64,000 nucleotides of DNA from CAWIKY01 sp963836905 (GTDB lineage: Bacteria > Pseudomonadota > Alphaproteobacteria > Caulobacterales > Hyphomonadaceae): positions 496,001-560,000 of the forward strand of contig CAWIKY010000006.1 in NCBI GenBank assembly GCA_963836905.1, read 5' to 3'. This document shows positions 31,656 through 41,149 of this stretch, in pieces. Positions within the stretch are counted from its first letter, which is position 1; every line of letters starts with the position of its first letter. Made by a program: the position numbers and the translations under genes. Under the pieces are notes generated by a model that was not told the DNA's origin, did not search any database, and saw only the letters and a program-made list of their open reading frames with translations.

Positions 31656-34220
31656 ATGAGCGATACGAAGAATACGACACCCGGAAACGATGGCGGCCGC
31701 AAGCCGCTCACCCTGTCGCGTGGCAAGGACTCCGGAACGGTCAAGCAGAGTTTCTCACACGGTCGATCCAAACAGGTCGTCGTCGAGAAGAAAAAGAAGC
31801 GGATGGCAGGTCCTGCCGCCCCGACCAGTCAACCGCTCGCGCCGGCCAAGCGGCGTCAGGTCGCCGGACCGCCGCCCAAGGCCGAGGCGTCCAAGGTCGC
31901 CGAACTGGCCAAGAAGCTCGGTATTACCGAGCAGGAATTGCGGGCCCGTCAGGCCGCGCTGATGAAGCGCGAGCAGGATGCTGTCAAACGCAAGGCCGAA
32001 GAAGCCGAGCAAGCCGCCAGCCAGCAGCGTCTCAAGGACCAGCAGGACCGTATCCGTCAGGAAGAGCGCGAGCGCGAAGAAGCAGAATCGCGCCGTAGAT
32101 CCGAGGAAGAAGCCCGCAAGCTGGCCGAACAGGCTGCCGAAGCGAAAGCCGAAGCCGATCTGGTTCAGCAAAAGGACAGCGGACGCCGCGGGGCCGAACC
32201 CGCGCCAGTGCCGGGCGAAGGCGAGGGCGTCCTCTCCGACCTCGGTGGCCGCGTCAAGAAGGCCAAGGCCTTCGAGGCTCCCAAAACCCCGTCGCGCAAG
32301 GGCAGTGAACCCAAGCGCCGCAAGGGCAAGCTGACGATCACCGCAGCGCTGGAAGGCGATGAAGACCGTCAGCGCTCGCTCGCCTCTGTCCGCCGTGCAC
32401 GTGAACGCGAACGCGAACGTCGCATGTCCGGCGGCAAGGATACGTCCGAGAAGGTGTCACGCGAAGTCGTGGTGCCGGAAACCATCACCCTGTCCGATCT
32501 CGCGATCCGGATGAAGGAACGCACTGCCGACGTCGTGAAATACATGATGAAGGAAGGCGAGATGCTTCGCGCCAACGACATCGTGGACGCTGACATGGCG
32601 GAACTGATCGTCGAGGAGTTCGGGCATATCGTGAAGCGTGTGTCGGAATCCGACGTCGAGATCGGTCTCGAAGGACCCGAAGACGACGATGCCGACAAGA
32701 CGCCGCGTCCACCGATCGTCACGATCATGGGCCATGTCGACCACGGCAAGACGTCCCTGCTCGATGCGCTTCGCTCGACGGACGTCGTGTCCGGCGAAAG
32801 CGGCGGTATCACGCAGCATATCGGTGCCTATCAGGTCACGCTGAAATCGGGTGAGCAGATCACCTTCCTCGATACCCCCGGCCATGCGGCGTTCTCGTCG
32901 ATGCGGGCGCGCGGTGCCAATGTCACCGACATTGTCGTGCTGGTCGTTGCCGCTGACGATGGCGTGATGCCGCAGACCATCGAGGCGATCAATCACGCCA
33001 AGTCTGCCGGTGTTCCGATGATCGTTGCCGTCAACAAGATCGACAAGCACGAAGCGGACCCGCAAAAGGTTCTCACCGAGCTTCTGCAGTACGACGTTCA
33101 GGTCGAGGCCATGGGCGGCGAAGTGCAGGCCATCGAGATTTCCGCGCTGAAGCGGACCAACCTCGATGCGCTTACCGAAGCCATCACCCTGCAGGCCGAA
33201 GTTCTGGAACTGAAAGCCAATGCCAACCGCGCCGCTGACGGCGTCGTGGTTGAAAGCCAGCTCGACAAGGGACGTGGCCCCGTTGCCACCGTTCTGGTCA
33301 ATCGCGGCATGCTCAAGCGGACCGACATCGTTGTCGCCGGTTCGCAGTGGGGCAAGATAAAGGCGCTGGTGAACGAGCGCGGGCAGCAATTGAAGGAAGC
33401 CGGGCCAACGGTTCCGGTGGAAATTCTTGGTCTCGATGGCGCGCCGGATCCCGGCGATCCGTTCGTGGTCGTGGAGACGGAAGCCCGTGCCCGCGAGATC
33501 ACCGAATACCGGACCCGTGCCCGCAAGCAGGGCGCCGGTGCACCTGCTGCGAAAGCGTCGCTGGAACAGATGCTCGCCCGCCTGAAAGACGGCGGCGGCG
33601 TTCAGGAAGCCCCGCTTGTCGTCAAGGGCGATGTGCAGGGCTCGGTCGAGGCGATCACCCAGGCTGTGGAGGGTCTCTCCACTGACGAGGTTGCCGCGCG
33701 CGTCATTCATGGCGCTGTGGGCGGTATCTCCGAAAGCGACATTCAGCTTGCGCTGTCGTCCGGTTCGCCCGTCATCGCTTTCAACGTGCGTCCGAACAAG
33801 CAGGCCAAGCAGCTTGCCGAACGCGAAGGCGTGGAGATCCGCTATTATTCGGTGATCTACGATCTGATCAACGATGTGCGCGATACACTGTCGGGCATGC
33901 TGCCACCGGAAAAGCGCGAAACCTTCATCGGTTATGCGAAGATCCTGGAAGTCTTCAACATCACCCGGACGGGCAAGGTTGCCGGTTGCCGCGTAACCGA
34001 AGGCGTCGTCAAGCGTGGTTGCGGCGTTCGCCTGCTGCGCGACGATGTCGTGATCCACGAAGGCATGCTGAAGACGCTCAAACGCTTCAAGGATGAAGTG
34101 GCCGAGGTCAAGGAAGGCATTGAATGCGGCATGGCGTTCGAGCGCTACGAAGACATGCGCGTTGGCGATGTCATCGAATGCTTCCAGATCGACATGATCG
34201 AACGCACGCTCAAGGAATAG
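31656..34220 (+). CDS. infB: Translation initiation factor IF-2
   Basis: IF-2 is the GTPase that brings initiator tRNA to the ribosome. The 854-residue protein has a charged N-terminal region with a Lys/Glu/Arg-rich coiled-coil stretch (about 75-185), the IF2_N motif (ETITLSDLAIRMKERTADVVKYMMKEGEM), the G domain with IMGHVDHGKTSLLD near residue 358, DTPGHAAF and VNKIDK, then domains II-IV ending RTGKVAGCRVTEG and KEGIECGMAFE. ATG 31656 is used; the preceding TTG gives only one more residue. A GGAGCGG/CCGCTCC hairpin follows the stop at 34231-34250. Confidence 0.97.
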   Translation: MSDTKNTTPGNDGGRKPLTLSRGKDSGTVKQSFSHGRSKQVVVEKKKKRMAGPAAPTSQPLAPAKRRQVAGPPPKAEASKVAELAKKLGITEQELRARQAALMKREQDAVKRKAEEAEQAASQQRLKDQQDRIRQEEREREEAESRRRSEEEARKLAEQAAEAKAEADLVQQKDSGRRGAEPAPVPGEGEGVLSDLGGRVKKAKAFEAPKTPSRKGSEPKRRKGKLTITAALEGDEDRQRSLASVRRARERERERRMSGGKDTSEKVSREVVVPETITLSDLAIRMKERTADVVKYMMKEGEMLRANDIVDADMAELIVEEFGHIVKRVSESDVEIGLEGPEDDDADKTPRPPIVTIMGHVDHGKTSLLDALRSTDVVSGESGGITQHIGAYQVTLKSGEQITFLDTPGHAAFSSMRARGANVTDIVVLVVAADDGVMPQTIEAINHAKSAGVPMIVAVNKIDKHEADPQKVLTELLQYDVQVEAMGGEVQAIEISALKRTNLDALTEAITLQAEVLELKANANRAADGVVVESQLDKGRGPVATVLVNRGMLKRTDIVVAGSQWGKIKALVNERGQQLKEAGPTVPVEILGLDGAPDPGDPFVVVETEARAREITEYRTRARKQGAGAPAAKASLEQMLARLKDGGGVQEAPLVVKGDVQGSVEAITQAVEGLSTDEVAARVIHGAVGGISESDIQLALSSGSPVIAFNVRPNKQAKQLAEREGVEIRYYSVIYDLINDVRDTLSGMLPPEKRETFIGYAKILEVFNITRTGKVAGCRVTEGVVKRGCGVRLLRDDVVIHEGMLKTLKRFKDEVAEVKEGIECGMAFERYEDMRVGDVIECFQIDMIERTLKE

Positions 34221-34230
34221 GGCAGGGAAT

Positions 34231-34250
34231 GGAGCGGCACGGTCCGCTCC
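34231..34250 (+). terminator. Weak hairpin after infB
   Basis: GGAGCGG (34231-34237) and CCGCTCC (34244-34250) form a 7-base-pair stem with a 6-base loop, followed by GTTTGCG rather than a clean T run. It may be a weak terminator or an mRNA-stabilising stem. Confidence 0.4.
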
Positions 34251-34290
34251 GTTTGCGTCCGGTTGAGGCACGTCAGGCAGGAAACGCGCG

Positions 34291-34866
34291 ATGACACCGA
34301 CACCATCGGACCCTCGTGCACATGATACCGCCGAGCCCGTGGAGGTCTCTGGCCGGTTCACCAAACGCCAGCTGCGTACTTATGCCCGGGCCATGCGGTC
34401 CGGCGATATCGGACCGACCTCCGTCTATTACGCCGGCGTTACAGCACCTGCGATCGCGGCCGGAATGGCGACGCTGTCCGGAAAGGCACTCATCCAGCTG
34501 GGCTGGAGCGACTACTGGGTCTGGATGGTGGGCAGTCTGCTGGCCGCGATGGCAGGCATCTCCTGGTATCTGATCTTCATGCGCTGGTCCTACCGCCACC
34601 GCTATGGCCGCGAGGGCGAAACCGGCCTTGCGGTGACGGTACGGCTGGACGATAGCGGCCTTGTCCGGCAGAGCGGCGGGGTCAGCCTGCATGTCGACTG
34701 GTCCGCCATTCGCGGGGTCACGCGCAGGAAGAAAGCTCTGCATATCGCCATTGACGGGGCAGATGATCTTTTCCTGCCTGATGCATGGTTTGCCACGCCC
34801 GCCGCCTTCGAACGGGCGCATGAATTGCTCGTGCACAAGATGCGGGACCGTTCAGAGCTTGCGTAA
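34291..34866 (+). CDS. Membrane protein with YcxB-like C-terminal domain
   Basis: This 191-residue protein has a soluble N-terminus, two membrane helices (about 45-65 and 72-96), and a C-terminal YcxB-like domain (about 108-175: VRLDDSGLVRQSGGVSLHVDWSAIRGVTRRKKALHIAID, LFLPDAWF). The fold is PH-like and function unknown. It sits between infB and rbfA in the same direction, 70 bases after infB, so it is probably cotranscribed with ribosome-assembly genes though not obviously related to them. Confidence 0.75.
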   Translation: MTPTPSDPRAHDTAEPVEVSGRFTKRQLRTYARAMRSGDIGPTSVYYAGVTAPAIAAGMATLSGKALIQLGWSDYWVWMVGSLLAAMAGISWYLIFMRWSYRHRYGREGETGLAVTVRLDDSGLVRQSGGVSLHVDWSAIRGVTRRKKALHIAIDGADDLFLPDAWFATPAAFERAHELLVHKMRDRSELA

Positions 34867-34883
34867 GTCAGACCGCTTCCCAA

Positions 34884-35303
34884 ATGGTGCGGATGGCCCA
34901 TTCCAGACAGTCTTCCTCCCGTCCCGCACCGCACGCAGCCGGTCCGACCCAACGCCAGCTTCGGGCCGGTGAACTGGTCCGCCACGCGCTGGTCGACATT
35001 CTCAGCCGGGAAGAGTTTCGCGACCCCGATTTGCAGGGGGTCTCGATCACGATTGGCGAGGTGCGCGCCTCACCGGACCTGAAACACGCCAATGTCTTCT
35101 GTTCGCCGCTCGGCGGGAAGGGCGACGCCAAGGTGCTTGCAAAAGGCCTGAACCGGGCGTCCAAATTCCTGCGGGGCAAGCTGGGGCGTCATATCGAGAT
35201 GAAGTTCACGCCAGAGCTCAACTTCATTCCCGACACCAGCTATGACACGGCCCAGGCCATGGACAAGCTTCTGGACTCCGACGAAGTCCAGCGCGATCTC
35301 TGA
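34884..35303 (+). CDS. rbfA: Ribosome-binding factor A
   Basis: RbfA is needed for late 30S maturation. The 139-residue protein has a KH-like fold with RAGELVRHALVDILSREEF, VSITIGEVRASPDLKHANVFCSPLGG and the C-terminal LNFIPDTSYDTAQAMDKLL, which contains the family D-T/S motif. Start is 34884 or 34893; neither has a clear ribosome site. It is 17 bases after the YcxB-like gene. The 244 bases downstream (35304-35547) contain no feature I can support. Confidence 0.93.
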   Translation: MVRMAHSRQSSSRPAPHAAGPTQRQLRAGELVRHALVDILSREEFRDPDLQGVSITIGEVRASPDLKHANVFCSPLGGKGDAKVLAKGLNRASKFLRGKLGRHIEMKFTPELNFIPDTSYDTAQAMDKLLDSDEVQRDL

Positions 35304-35547
35304 GAGTTTGGCGGCGAAACGCGCTCAGCATAAACCAAGAACGTCTTTGAACCGGCTCTCGGACCATCCGCTCCTGGTTCGACCGGTCTAGCGTGCGTTT
35401 CGAATCCGCGAGATGGTCATTCCGTTCGGTAAGAACGTCTATGTTGCAAAATATTTCTTTTCTGCCGTCATCAACTCCATCTTCATCCTCCGCATTTGGC
35501 ACGGGCGCGAGGATCGTGGCGGCGCTTGAGCGGGTGGCTTTAGCGCA

Positions 35548-36408
35548 TCACTCCGCGCCTGGCCCGGCGTCCTCCTCCTCGACCGGGTCATCTGAACGGG
35601 CAGAGGCTTCATTGCCGCCAATATACAATGTGTTCCCCTTGGGCACGGTCTCGTCAAACGACATCCAGACGACGCCCAGCGCGCCTGCCTCAATCCCGAA
35701 ATCGATATAAACATCGCCCCCGGTCGCGCAGCAGTTTCCGTCATCTTCACGCCAGACCGGCGAACTTGCGAACATCTCGCGAAAATCAAACCGGACGCCC
35801 TTTCGAAGCTCGAACCCCTGCGGAAGGCGGGCGTTCACCTCGTCGAACCAGAGCGATAGATCGACCTGTGTCCATCCCTCTGCGCCGCCTTGCAAAAGCA
35901 GGTCGGCATTGCCCCCGCCGGTACCACCGCCGACGCCTCGCACATGGATCAGATCAGTGTCGTCAAGGCTGTCGAACCTGTCCGGCGTCCCGAAATAGCC
36001 TTCGGTCTGCGCCGCCGCCAGCAAGATCGGTGTTGTATCCGGTGCAAGCCCGGCGAGCACGATCATGTCTGTCGCGGGACCGTCGAGAGGCCGAAGCGCC
36101 ATGCGCTGCCAGACCACCAGGCTGTCGCTGCCGGGCGTCGGAAGGGTGCCGCTGGCGGTGACAACGCATTGCGCTTCGGTGTCGTAGAAACACTGTTCAG
36201 TCGCCGTCGTGAGCCGGTCGTCGAACAGCTTGATCGCGGCTTGCATGTCTTCAAGGCTGCACCCGCTTTCAAAGCTGCCATCAGGACAGACCGTCACGGC
36301 AGGAAAGGCATCGTCGGTCTCAGGCTCGGCAAGGGCCGCTGGCTGAAAGGCTGCAAAGGCCAGCAACAGCGCCGACGTGCCGGAAAGACATCCCCAATGT
36401 ACCCGCAT
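35548..36408 (-). CDS. Secreted protein of unknown function
   Basis: This 286-residue protein has a signal peptide (cleavage after ALA, about residue 27) and mature sequence with three or four Cys pairs (TVCPDGSFESGCSLEDM, QCFYDTEAQCVV, DDGNCCATGGD) suggesting disulphides. It is Asp/Gly-rich with VRGVGGGTGGGNADLLLQGG, and the C-terminus is acidic. No family is recognised. It interrupts the otherwise codirectional rbfA-truB stretch on the opposite strand, which suggests a later insertion into a conserved cluster. Confidence 0.65.
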   Translation of the reverse strand: MRVHWGCLSGTSALLLAFAAFQPAALAEPETDDAFPAVTVCPDGSFESGCSLEDMQAAIKLFDDRLTTATEQCFYDTEAQCVVTASGTLPTPGSDSLVVWQRMALRPLDGPATDMIVLAGLAPDTTPILLAAAQTEGYFGTPDRFDSLDDTDLIHVRGVGGGTGGGNADLLLQGGAEGWTQVDLSLWFDEVNARLPQGFELRKGVRFDFREMFASSPVWREDDGNCCATGGDVYIDFGIEAGALGVVWMSFDETVPKGNTLYIGGNEASARSDDPVEEEDAGPGAE

Positions 36409-36570
36409 ATCCCTGAAACCCTCTATCAGATCTGGTTAGTAGGTCTGCCATGAGCACTCTTATCGCGGAAAGGTCATTCCCCTAAACGGTGAGGGGCGCA
36501 AAGTCTTTGCGGCGCAATTTCCGGAATAGGCATCTGGCACGTGCGCCGCGTTCGCGCTAACGCTGCCTGG

Positions 36571-37515
36571 ATGGCAAAACAACGTAAACGCAAGGGCGAG
36601 CCGGTGCATGGCTGGCTCAATCTCGACAAGCCCGAAGACCTTGGCTCGACGCAGGCCGTGTCGATCGTCAAGCGGCTGTTCAATGCCCAGAAAGCCGGGC
36701 ATGGCGGCACGCTCGACCCGCTGGCCGACGGCATTCTGCCCATTGCATTCGGCGAGGCGACCAAGACGTCCGCCCATGTCGTGGACGCGCGCAAGACCTA
36801 CCGCTTTGCCGTGCGCTGGGGCGCCTCCACCACCACGCAGGACCGTGAAGGCGAGGTGACAGCGACCAGCGATCATCGCCCCGCGCCGCAAGAGATTGAA
36901 GCGGCGCTGGCAGGTTTCGTCGGCGAGATCGAACAGGTGCCGCCGCAGTTCTCCGCGATCAAGGTGGATGGCGAGCGGGCCTATGATCTGGCACGGGACG
37001 GCGAAACGGTGGAGCTTAAATCGCGCCCCGTAGAGGTGTTTTCCGCTGCACTGATCGCCGTGCCGGAGGCCGATACGGCGATCATCGAAGTCACATCCGG
37101 CAAGGGCTTCTACATCCGGGCGCTGGCCCGTGATCTGGCTACGGCGCTCGGCACGGAAGGCCATGTGCGGCTTTTGCGGCGGCTCAGCGTCGGCCGGTTC
37201 GACGAGGCGCAATCCATCACGCTCGACCAGTTGCGCGCCATTGAAAACCGGGATGATCTTCTGGCCGTTCTGATGCCGGTCGAGACCGCGCTTGAGGGCA
37301 TGGCCTCAATCTCGCTCTCTCCGGCCGAAGCGTCCGATGTGCGCATGGGGCGTGAGGTCGTTCTTCTGCCGCATGTAATAGAGGGCTGGAAAGCGGCCCG
37401 GGCGAACCACGCAACGGCAAGCCGCGAAACCCTGGCACTCAGCGCAGGCAAGGCCGTCGCGCTCGGCGAGGTTCGCGCCGGTCACTTCGCCCCGTCACGC
37501 GTCTTCCAGATGTGA
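36571..37515 (+). CDS. truB: tRNA pseudouridine(55) synthase
   Basis: TruB makes pseudouridine 55 in the T loop of tRNA. The 314-residue protein shows GWLNLDKPEDLGSTQAV, the catalytic region KAGHGGTLDPLADGILPIA with the nucleophilic Asp, KTYRFAVRWG, FVGEIEQVPPQFSAIKVDGERAYDLAR and the late VTSGKGFYIRALARDL. ATG 36571 is preferred; GTG 36541 would add ten residues. rpsO follows after about 190 bases, which probably include a promoter. Confidence 0.95.
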   Translation: MAKQRKRKGEPVHGWLNLDKPEDLGSTQAVSIVKRLFNAQKAGHGGTLDPLADGILPIAFGEATKTSAHVVDARKTYRFAVRWGASTTTQDREGEVTATSDHRPAPQEIEAALAGFVGEIEQVPPQFSAIKVDGERAYDLARDGETVELKSRPVEVFSAALIAVPEADTAIIEVTSGKGFYIRALARDLATALGTEGHVRLLRRLSVGRFDEAQSITLDQLRAIENRDDLLAVLMPVETALEGMASISLSPAEASDVRMGREVVLLPHVIEGWKAARANHATASRETLALSAGKAVALGEVRAGHFAPSRVFQM

Positions 37516-37708
37516 GGGAGCCCCCCTTCCCAAGCGGCAGGTTTTGCGCCATATAGCGCGCACGTGCGCTTGCCTCACGCTCTAGCCTTTCTGGACGACA
37601 TCCCGGTCAGGCTCAATGTATGGCTCGCGGCACGCTTCATTGCCCTTTACAGGCACTCATCCAGTCGGTGACGCGTCGCGTTGCCGCTCAGAACGAAAGC
37701 ATATGCCG

Positions 37709-37978
37709 ATGTCGGTTACAGCCGAAAAGAAAACCGAGCTCATCAAGAAATTCGCCCGCAGCGAAGGTGATACCGGTTCCCCTGAAGTTCAGGTGGCGAT
37801 CCTCACAGAGCGCATCACCAACCTTCAGGACCACTTCAAGGACAACAAGAAAGACAACCATTCCCGGCGTGGCCTCCTGAAAATGGTCGCGACCCGCCGG
37901 AAACTGCTCGACTATGTAAAGTCGCGCGACGAAGAGCGCTATCAGGCGCTCATTTCTGAACTGGGACTTCGCCGCTAG
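37709..37978 (+). CDS. rpsO: 30S ribosomal protein S15
   Basis: The 89-residue S15 is exactly the family length when started at ATG 37709 (MSVTAEKKTELIKKFARSEGDTGSPEVQVAILTERI is the normal start region). Another ATG lies two codons upstream. Conserved elements are GSPEVQ, LQDHFKDNKKDNHSRRGLLKMV and the terminal LGLRR. It binds 16S rRNA early in 30S assembly. A strong terminator-like hairpin lies between it and pnp, as in E. coli. Confidence 0.97.
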   Translation: MSVTAEKKTELIKKFARSEGDTGSPEVQVAILTERITNLQDHFKDNKKDNHSRRGLLKMVATRRKLLDYVKSRDEERYQALISELGLRR

Positions 37979-37998
37979 AGGCGGAACGAAGCTCCAGG

Positions 37999-38033
37999 CC
38001 CGCCAGGCCAATCCGGGTTCTGGCGGGTTTTTT
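37999..38033 (+). terminator. Rho-independent terminator between rpsO and pnp
   Basis: CCCGCCAG (37999-38006) pairs with CTGGCGGG (38020-38027), followed by six T. It ends 19 bases before the pnp ATG, so pnp is transcribed by read-through or from its own start within rpsO. Confidence 0.85.
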
Positions 38034-38052
38034 GTACGTGAAAGAGACATCT

Positions 38053-40194
38053 ATGTTCGATAAGCATATCGTATCCACCGAATGGGCCGGACGTCCGCTC
38101 ATTCTGGAAACAGGCCGTGTGGCCCGTCAGGCCGATGGTGCCGTGATGGCGACCTATGGCGAAACCACCGTCCTTGCGACGGTTGTTGCCCAGCGCTCGG
38201 CCAAGCCGGGCCAGGACTTCTTCCCCCTGACAGTCAACTATCAGGAAAAATACTTCGCAGCCGGTCGCATTCCGGGCGGATATTTCAAGCGTGAAGGCCG
38301 TCCGACCGAGAAAGAGACGCTGACCTCGCGCCTCATCGACCGTCCGATCCGCCCGCTCTTCGTGCCGGGCTTCAAGAACGAGACCCAAGTCATCATCACC
38401 GCGCTGTCCTATGACGGCGAGAACGATCCTGACGTGCTGGGCCTCATTGCAGCGTCTGCTGCACTGACGCTGTCCGGCATTCCGTTCATGGGCCCGATTG
38501 CGGCTGCCCGCGTCGGTTACAAGGATGGCGAGTACGTCATCAACCCGACCGTCGATGAGCTTCCCGAAGGCGATCTCGACCTCATCGTCGCAGGCACCAA
38601 TGATGCCGTGATGATGGTCGAATCCGAAGCCAAGGAACTTTCCGAAGAGGTCATGCTCGGTGCTGTCATGGCCGGGCACAAATCCTTCCAGCAAGTGCTT
38701 GACCTGATCGTCGATCTGGCCGAACGCGCTGCCAAGGACGCCTGGGACTTCCAGGGCGAGGACCTCTCCGACGAGCTCGGCAAGATCCGCTCCATCGTCG
38801 GCAGCGATCTCTCCGCCGCCTACACCATCAAGGAAAAGACCGAACGCCAGGCTGCCGTACAGGCCGCCCGCGAGAAAGCCGCGCTCGAACTCGTTGCTGA
38901 CGAGGAAAAGCCGGACGGCATGAACCCGCAGGTCTTCAAGGACGCCTTCAAGAAGGCTGAAGCCGGCGTCGTTCGCGGCGACATCATCCGGACCGGATCG
39001 CGGATCGACGGGCGCAAGCTCGACGAGGTTCGTCCGATCGTGTCCGAAGTCGGTATTCTGCCCCGCACGCACGGCTCGGCCCTGTTCACGCGCGGCGAAA
39101 CGCAGGCCATCGTTGTGGCCACGCTCGGCACGGCAGACGATGAGCAGTTCATCGACAGCCTGAACGGCACGTATAAAGAGCGCTATCTCCTGCACTACAA
39201 CTTCCCGCCCTATTCGGTCGGTGAGACGGGCCGCCTTGGCGGTGCCGGTCGCCGCGAAATCGGTCACGGCAAGCTGGCCTGGCGCGCAACCAAGGCGATC
39301 CTTCCAACCAAGGAAGATTTCCCTTACGTCATCCGTCTCGTCTCCGAGATCACCGAATCCAACGGCTCGTCCTCCATGGCGACCGTTTGCGGTGCGTCTC
39401 TGGCGATGATGGATGCCGGTGTGCCGATCAAGCGTCCGGTGTCGGGCATTGCCATGGGACTCATCAAGGACCCCGAAGGCGTGGCCGTTCTTTCCGATAT
39501 TCTCGGTGACGAGGATCATCTGGGCGATATGGACTTTAAGGTCGCCGGTTCGGATGTCGGCATCACGTCGCTCCAGATGGACATCAAGATCGCGGGCATC
39601 ACCGAAGACATCATGAAGACCGCCCTCGAACAGGCCAAGGGCGGCCGCATGCACATTCTCGGCGAGATGAACAAGGCGCTGGGCGAATCGCGCGGCGAGC
39701 TGTCCCAGAACGCGCCGCAGATGGAGACCATGCAGGTTCCGACCGACAAGATCCGTGACGTGATCGGCTCCGGCGGCAAGGTGATCCGCGAGATCGTCGA
39801 CACCACCGGTGCGAAGGTCAACATCGCGGATGATGGCGTCGTCACCATTTCGGCCATGGACAAGTCGTCCATCGAAGCGGCCAAGAAGTGGATCAAGGGC
39901 ATCACCGCAGAAGCCGAAGTCGGCGAAATCTATCAGGGCAAGGTCGTTGCCGTGAAGGATTTCGGAGCTTTCGTGAACTTCTTCGGACCGAAAGACGGCC
40001 TCGTGCATGTCAGCCAACTGGCGGACGAGCGCGTGAAGCACCCGAAAGATGTTGTCTCCGAAGGCGACAGCGTCTGGGTCAAGCTGCTCGGCTTCGACGA
40101 TCGTGGCAAGGTTCGCCTGTCCATGAAAGTGGTCGATCAGGAAACCGGTGAAGCTATCGAGGATTTCAGACTTCGAAGATTAACTTCCATGTGA
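38053..40194 (+). CDS. pnp: Polyribonucleotide nucleotidyltransferase (PNPase)
   Basis: PNPase degrades RNA 3' to 5' by phosphorolysis and works with RNase E. The 713-residue protein has two RNase PH domains (FFPLTVNYQEKYFAAGRIPGGYFKREGRP; second core LPRTHGSALFTRGETQAIVVATLG and FPPYSVGE with catalytic Asp in MDFKVAGSDVGITSLQMDIK), a KH domain (IRDVIGSGGKVIREI) and an S1 domain (GEIYQGKVVAVKDFGAFVNF). ATG 38053 gives the family start. The tail after the S1 domain is short (FRLRRLTSM). Confidence 0.97.
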   Translation: MFDKHIVSTEWAGRPLILETGRVARQADGAVMATYGETTVLATVVAQRSAKPGQDFFPLTVNYQEKYFAAGRIPGGYFKREGRPTEKETLTSRLIDRPIRPLFVPGFKNETQVIITALSYDGENDPDVLGLIAASAALTLSGIPFMGPIAAARVGYKDGEYVINPTVDELPEGDLDLIVAGTNDAVMMVESEAKELSEEVMLGAVMAGHKSFQQVLDLIVDLAERAAKDAWDFQGEDLSDELGKIRSIVGSDLSAAYTIKEKTERQAAVQAAREKAALELVADEEKPDGMNPQVFKDAFKKAEAGVVRGDIIRTGSRIDGRKLDEVRPIVSEVGILPRTHGSALFTRGETQAIVVATLGTADDEQFIDSLNGTYKERYLLHYNFPPYSVGETGRLGGAGRREIGHGKLAWRATKAILPTKEDFPYVIRLVSEITESNGSSSMATVCGASLAMMDAGVPIKRPVSGIAMGLIKDPEGVAVLSDILGDEDHLGDMDFKVAGSDVGITSLQMDIKIAGITEDIMKTALEQAKGGRMHILGEMNKALGESRGELSQNAPQMETMQVPTDKIRDVIGSGGKVIREIVDTTGAKVNIADDGVVTISAMDKSSIEAAKKWIKGITAEAEVGEIYQGKVVAVKDFGAFVNFFGPKDGLVHVSQLADERVKHPKDVVSEGDSVWVKLLGFDDRGKVRLSMKVVDQETGEAIEDFRLRRLTSM

Positions 40195-40233
40195 TATAGA
40201 ACACCATCGGGGTTTGCAGCGGGGGCTGTATCT

Positions 40234-41136
40234 ATGGTGTTCAACATGATCTCAAGGCTCGGCGCTTGCGTGCTGAGCCTTGTGCTTGTCAGCCTCCCCG
40301 CCTTAGCGAGCGAGATCACGAAGGCGGGAACGGTCGCTGCTTCGGCCAACCGTTTCGGAGAGGCATGCGACTGGGGCGCGACGCCGTCCGGACGTATCGA
40401 TGAATACCGCCAGTTCGCAGTCGCCTGCATGGCCAACCTTCCCGCGGACGTGGCCTATCTCGACAGCGATGCGCAGGGCATGCAGACCCGGCTCAACGAA
40501 ATCCGTGCCCAGCGCGGTCTCGGCCGTCTGTCGTGGAGCGAAGAGGCCGAACGCGTCGCACGCTTTCACGCGCTCGACATGCTCAGTCGTGATTATTTCG
40601 CCCACCGCTCGCTTGAAGGGCTGGGCGCGACGGGGCGCCTGCGTCGTCTCTGCCGCCGCCTCCTGTTCAGCTATTCAGGCGAGAACCTGGCCTGGTTCAA
40701 GGACGGTCTGCCGCTGCAATATACGTCCACCACACTGCAATCCCAGCTCGAGAACAGCCCATCGCATTTCGGCGCGATGATCAATGGCGACTATACCCAT
40801 GTCGGCGCCGCCATCATCAATCAGGGCCGCACCTACATTGCCGTACAGGTCTTTTTGAAAGAGGAAGGGCATCTGCCGTATCGCTGGCCGGAAAGCATTG
40901 CAGCCGGTCCGGGCGCGCTTCCCTTGCCTGCGGATGTGACAGGTCGCGAGGTTGGCGGCTGGCAGATCACGCAAGGCGACGGCTCGGTTCTCAAGCGCGA
41001 CTACAGCAATGCCGTAGCGCTTCCCGACCGCAGCGAGGGGCCGGTCGGTCTGGTCGTCTTCGCGGCCCACAGCCCCACCGAGTACGTTCTTCTGAATGGC
41101 CCCGTCTTCGATATTGAGCCGCAACGCTATCCGTGA
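40234..41136 (+). CDS. Secreted CAP-domain protein
   Basis: This 300-residue protein has a signal peptide (cleavage after ALA, about residue 26) and a CAP/SCP-PR1 domain (about 88-210): LNEIRAQRGLGRLSWSEEAERVARFHALDMLSRDYFAHRSLEG, GENLAW, and the SPSHFGAMINGDYTHVGAAIINQGRTYIAVQVF ending. The His of FAHRS and of SHFGAM are the CAP cavity histidines. The domain is secreted and of varied function. The C-terminal 90 residues are not recognised. It lies between pnp and a kinase gene with short gaps. Confidence 0.87.
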   Translation: MVFNMISRLGACVLSLVLVSLPALASEITKAGTVAASANRFGEACDWGATPSGRIDEYRQFAVACMANLPADVAYLDSDAQGMQTRLNEIRAQRGLGRLSWSEEAERVARFHALDMLSRDYFAHRSLEGLGATGRLRRLCRRLLFSYSGENLAWFKDGLPLQYTSTTLQSQLENSPSHFGAMINGDYTHVGAAIINQGRTYIAVQVFLKEEGHLPYRWPESIAAGPGALPLPADVTGREVGGWQITQGDGSVLKRDYSNAVALPDRSEGPVGLVVFAAHSPTEYVLLNGPVFDIEPQRYP

Positions 41137-41149
41137 CAGCAGTCACGAC

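Noticed and set aside
32457..34364. Long open frame of 635 codons antisense to infB
   Set aside because: It lies wholly on a highly conserved gene and its product is low-complexity and unlike any family. It is a by-product of GC-rich third positions in infB.
37975..40041. Long open frame of 688 codons antisense to pnp
   Set aside because: Same reason: mirror of a conserved gene, no domain signature, no ribosome site.
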